Shown here: positions 11,307-12,270 of the stretch, one piece after another
How positions within the stretch are numbered: position 1 is the stretch's first letter
Layout of the letters: each line of letters begins with the position of its first letter
From: PWPS01 sp964573145
GTDB lineage: Bacteria > Patescibacteriota > Minisyncoccia > Minisyncoccales > PWPS01
Length of the DNA: 12,270 nucleotides
Assembly (NCBI GenBank): GCA_964573145.1
Contig: CAZNIM010000022.1
Coordinates: forward strand, 1-12,270
Reading direction: 5' to 3'
Translations under genes and position numbers: made by a program
Notes under the pieces: generated by a model
What the model saw: only the letters and a program-made list of their open reading frames with translations
Databases searched by the model: none
Told to the model about the DNA's origin: nothing

Positions 11307-11924
11307 CTATTTATCTTTTTCAATCATTTCCACTTCTTCTATAGTTACATCCTCAACCGGTTTATCGCTTTGATCGGTTTCCGTTTTTGCTATCTCGTCA
11401 ACAACATCCTGGCCGGCAATCACTCTTCCGAATATCGTGTATTGCGGCGGAAGTGGATAATCTTCAACCATAATGAAAAATTGACTTCCATTCGTATTCG
11501 GACCCCTATTGGCCATCGCCACCAACCCCTTGTCATAGCCTCCTTGATAAAGTTCGTTATTCGGGTCTATCTCATCTTCAAAAGTGTATCCGGGCCCTCC
11601 TCTTCCGGTTCCTTCCGGACACCCTCCTTGAATCATAAATCCGTCAATTACTCGATGAAATATGATTCCGTCGTAAAAACCGTCCTCGGACAACTCGACA
11701 AAGTTATTAACCGTAGTGGGGGCGATATCTGCAAAAGTTTCAAACGTTATCTCTCCTCTGTTAGTCTTCAAGGTTATTTCGTAATTCATAACTTCAGTTA
11801 AATTATTTTTATCAACTTCCTCTTCACTACTTATTGGCTTCTCAACGTCTTCTTCTATATTAACATAGAAGACGGCTCCTCCGATAATTAAAATTGCCCC
11901 TAAAAAAGCTAAAAAATTTTTCAT
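11307..11924 (-). CDS. Cyclophilin-type peptidyl-prolyl cis-trans isomerase, membrane-anchored (205 aa)
   Basis: This protein catalyses proline isomerisation during folding. A hydrophobic N-terminal anchor (about 4-21) and an acidic linker (23-46) put the catalytic domain (48-200) outside the membrane. Active-site residues match the family: FHRVIDGFMIQGG with R91, F96 and Q99, then MANRGPNTNGSQFFI with Q148 and F150. The Trp position of human cyclophilin A is not Trp here (region PLPPQYTIFGRV), typical of short bacterial forms that bind cyclosporin poorly. The ATG lies 7 nt after the preceding stop with no SD, so translation is coupled. It ends at a bidirectional terminator. There is no lipobox Cys. 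The family is certain. Confidence 0.96.
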   Translation of the reverse strand: MKNFLAFLGAILIIGGAVFYVNIEEDVEKPISSEEEVDKNNLTEVMNYEITLKTNRGEITFETFADIAPTTVNNFVELSEDGFYDGIIFHRVIDGFMIQGGCPEGTGRGGPGYTFEDEIDPNNELYQGGYDKGLVAMANRGPNTNGSQFFIMVEDYPLPPQYTIFGRVIAGQDVVDEIAKTETDQSDKPVEDVTIEEVEMIEKDK

Positions 11925-11931
11925 AGTTTAA

Positions 11932-12186
11932 TCAATTTACAACTTTATTTAATAATTTTTGAGCCTTGTAAGCTACAAGACCAAGGATAAAAGGGTATAT
12001 TAAAACTAAAAAGATGATCGAAGAAAAGCTCAAATCTTTAACAGCTGAAGTGAAACCGAGCTCATAAATTTTAATGGTAAAATCATACCAAGTCAAAAGG
12101 TTGGCCGCCGAGGCAAAAAGATTAACTGCCAAAGCAGCCACTAAAACCGATAAGCCGATTAAAAAAATCTTAAAAATTATCTTCAT
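11932..12186 (-). CDS. Small two-helix membrane protein (84 aa)
   Basis: Two hydrophobic helices (about 4-28 and 54-75) flank an amphipathic segment (LLTWYDFTIKIYELGF), and the protein ends in a basic tail (AYKAQKLLNKVVN). No named family is recognised, although similar short proteins with the TWYDF segment seem to occur in Patescibacteria. The stop is TGA, supporting the standard code. The cyclophilin ATG follows after 7 nt. The start at 12186 has no SD and may overlap the end of an upstream gene by 17 nt. It belongs to the cyclophilin operon. No function can be given. Confidence 0.8.
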   Translation of the reverse strand: MKIIFKIFLIGLSVLVAALAVNLFASAANLLTWYDFTIKIYELGFTSAVKDLSFSSIIFLVLIYPFILGLVAYKAQKLLNKVVN

Positions 12187-12270
12187 TTCTTCTTTTTTTA
12201 TTTTTTATGGCCTCAATCTTTTTTATTTTTCTTTTTATAAACGAAGACGGAGTTCTGTATCCGACTTTTC
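12170..12270 (-). CDS. C-terminal end of an upstream gene (partial, tentative)
   Basis: One minus-strand frame is open from the window edge to a TAA at 12170-12172. It gives a Lys/Arg-rich tail starting KVGYRTPSSFIKRK and ending KRRNEDNF, overlapping the next start by 17 nt. A second frame ends earlier (TELRLRL then TAA) and a third ends in a TGA, so the true frame cannot be settled here. The overlapping frame is favoured because the next gene has no SD and would be coupled. Confidence 0.3.
   Translation of the reverse strand, partial: KVGYRTPSSFIKRKIKKIEAIKNKKRRNEDNF

Noticed and set aside
11370..11801. 143-codon plus-strand frame
   Set aside because: Antisense to the cyclophilin catalytic domain, with no SD or promoter.
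1..12270. Alternative genetic code with UGA as glycine
   Set aside because: Genes at 6639-6995 and 11932-12186 end in TGA at the expected place, next to a terminator or a coupled start, and glycine is encoded by ordinary GGN codons.
1..12270. CRISPR array, tRNA, rRNA or complete insertion sequence
   Set aside because: No regularly spaced repeats, tRNA arms or rRNA segments, and no transposase with flanking inverted repeats. The only notable direct repeat is the 48-bp pair in the small-gene array.

Overview
The window is AT-rich bacterial DNA with nearly all genes on the minus strand. Standard genetic code 11 fits: UGA is used as a stop by the genes ending at 6639 and 11932, which argues against the UGA-as-glycine lineages (SR1/Gracilibacteria). 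The gene set is a PspC-domain membrane protein, a DUF2914 membrane protein, a short cyclophilin with a signal anchor, a Cas4/RecB-like nuclease, many tiny hypothetical proteins and tight operons whose internal genes lack a Shine-Dalgarno (SD). This most resembles a Patescibacteria/CPR-type genome. That is an inference from gene content and style; no marker gene is present to prove it.

Layout. Positions 1-86 hold the tail of an open frame on the plus strand. Positions 134-784 hold two small monocistronic genes on the minus strand, each with its own near-consensus promoter, strong SD and terminator. Positions 840-2312 are a PspC-HAD phosphatase operon, followed by a cytoplasmic type I pullulanase (2339-4210). 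Just upstream of the pullulanase lie a promoter, a 21-codon mini-ORF and an intrinsic terminator. Positions 4443-5186 encode a membrane-anchored HExxH protein.

Positions 5290-6605 are the most unusual part. A consensus promoter drives about 220 nt of structured leader, followed by five consecutive 61-66 residue proteins that all look like helical hairpins. Two or three of them are clear paralogues, and two gene junctions share a perfect 48-bp repeat. The leader contains a 26-codon ORF and three mutually exclusive hairpins laid out like a ribosome-mediated transcription attenuator.

Positions 6608-8725 are an operon in the order PH-like membrane protein, PD-(D/E)XK nuclease, small membrane protein, DUF5658 membrane protein. 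Positions 8779-9056 carry a plus-strand Cys-containing small gene with its own promoter, converging on a DUF2914 membrane protein (9071-10156). Positions 10270-11235 hold a flavin reductase of the FNR type, divergent from a 38-residue zinc-ribbon microprotein. They share a back-to-back promoter region with a Fur-box-like palindrome. Positions 11263-12270 hold a signal-anchored cyclophilin, a small two-helix membrane protein and the tail of an upstream gene.

How it fits together. The conserved genes are housekeeping or accessory: glucan debranching, phosphatase, protein folding, redox, envelope. The small genes have the strongest promoters and SDs in the window and look separately regulated. 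No rRNA, tRNA, CRISPR array or intact mobile element was found.
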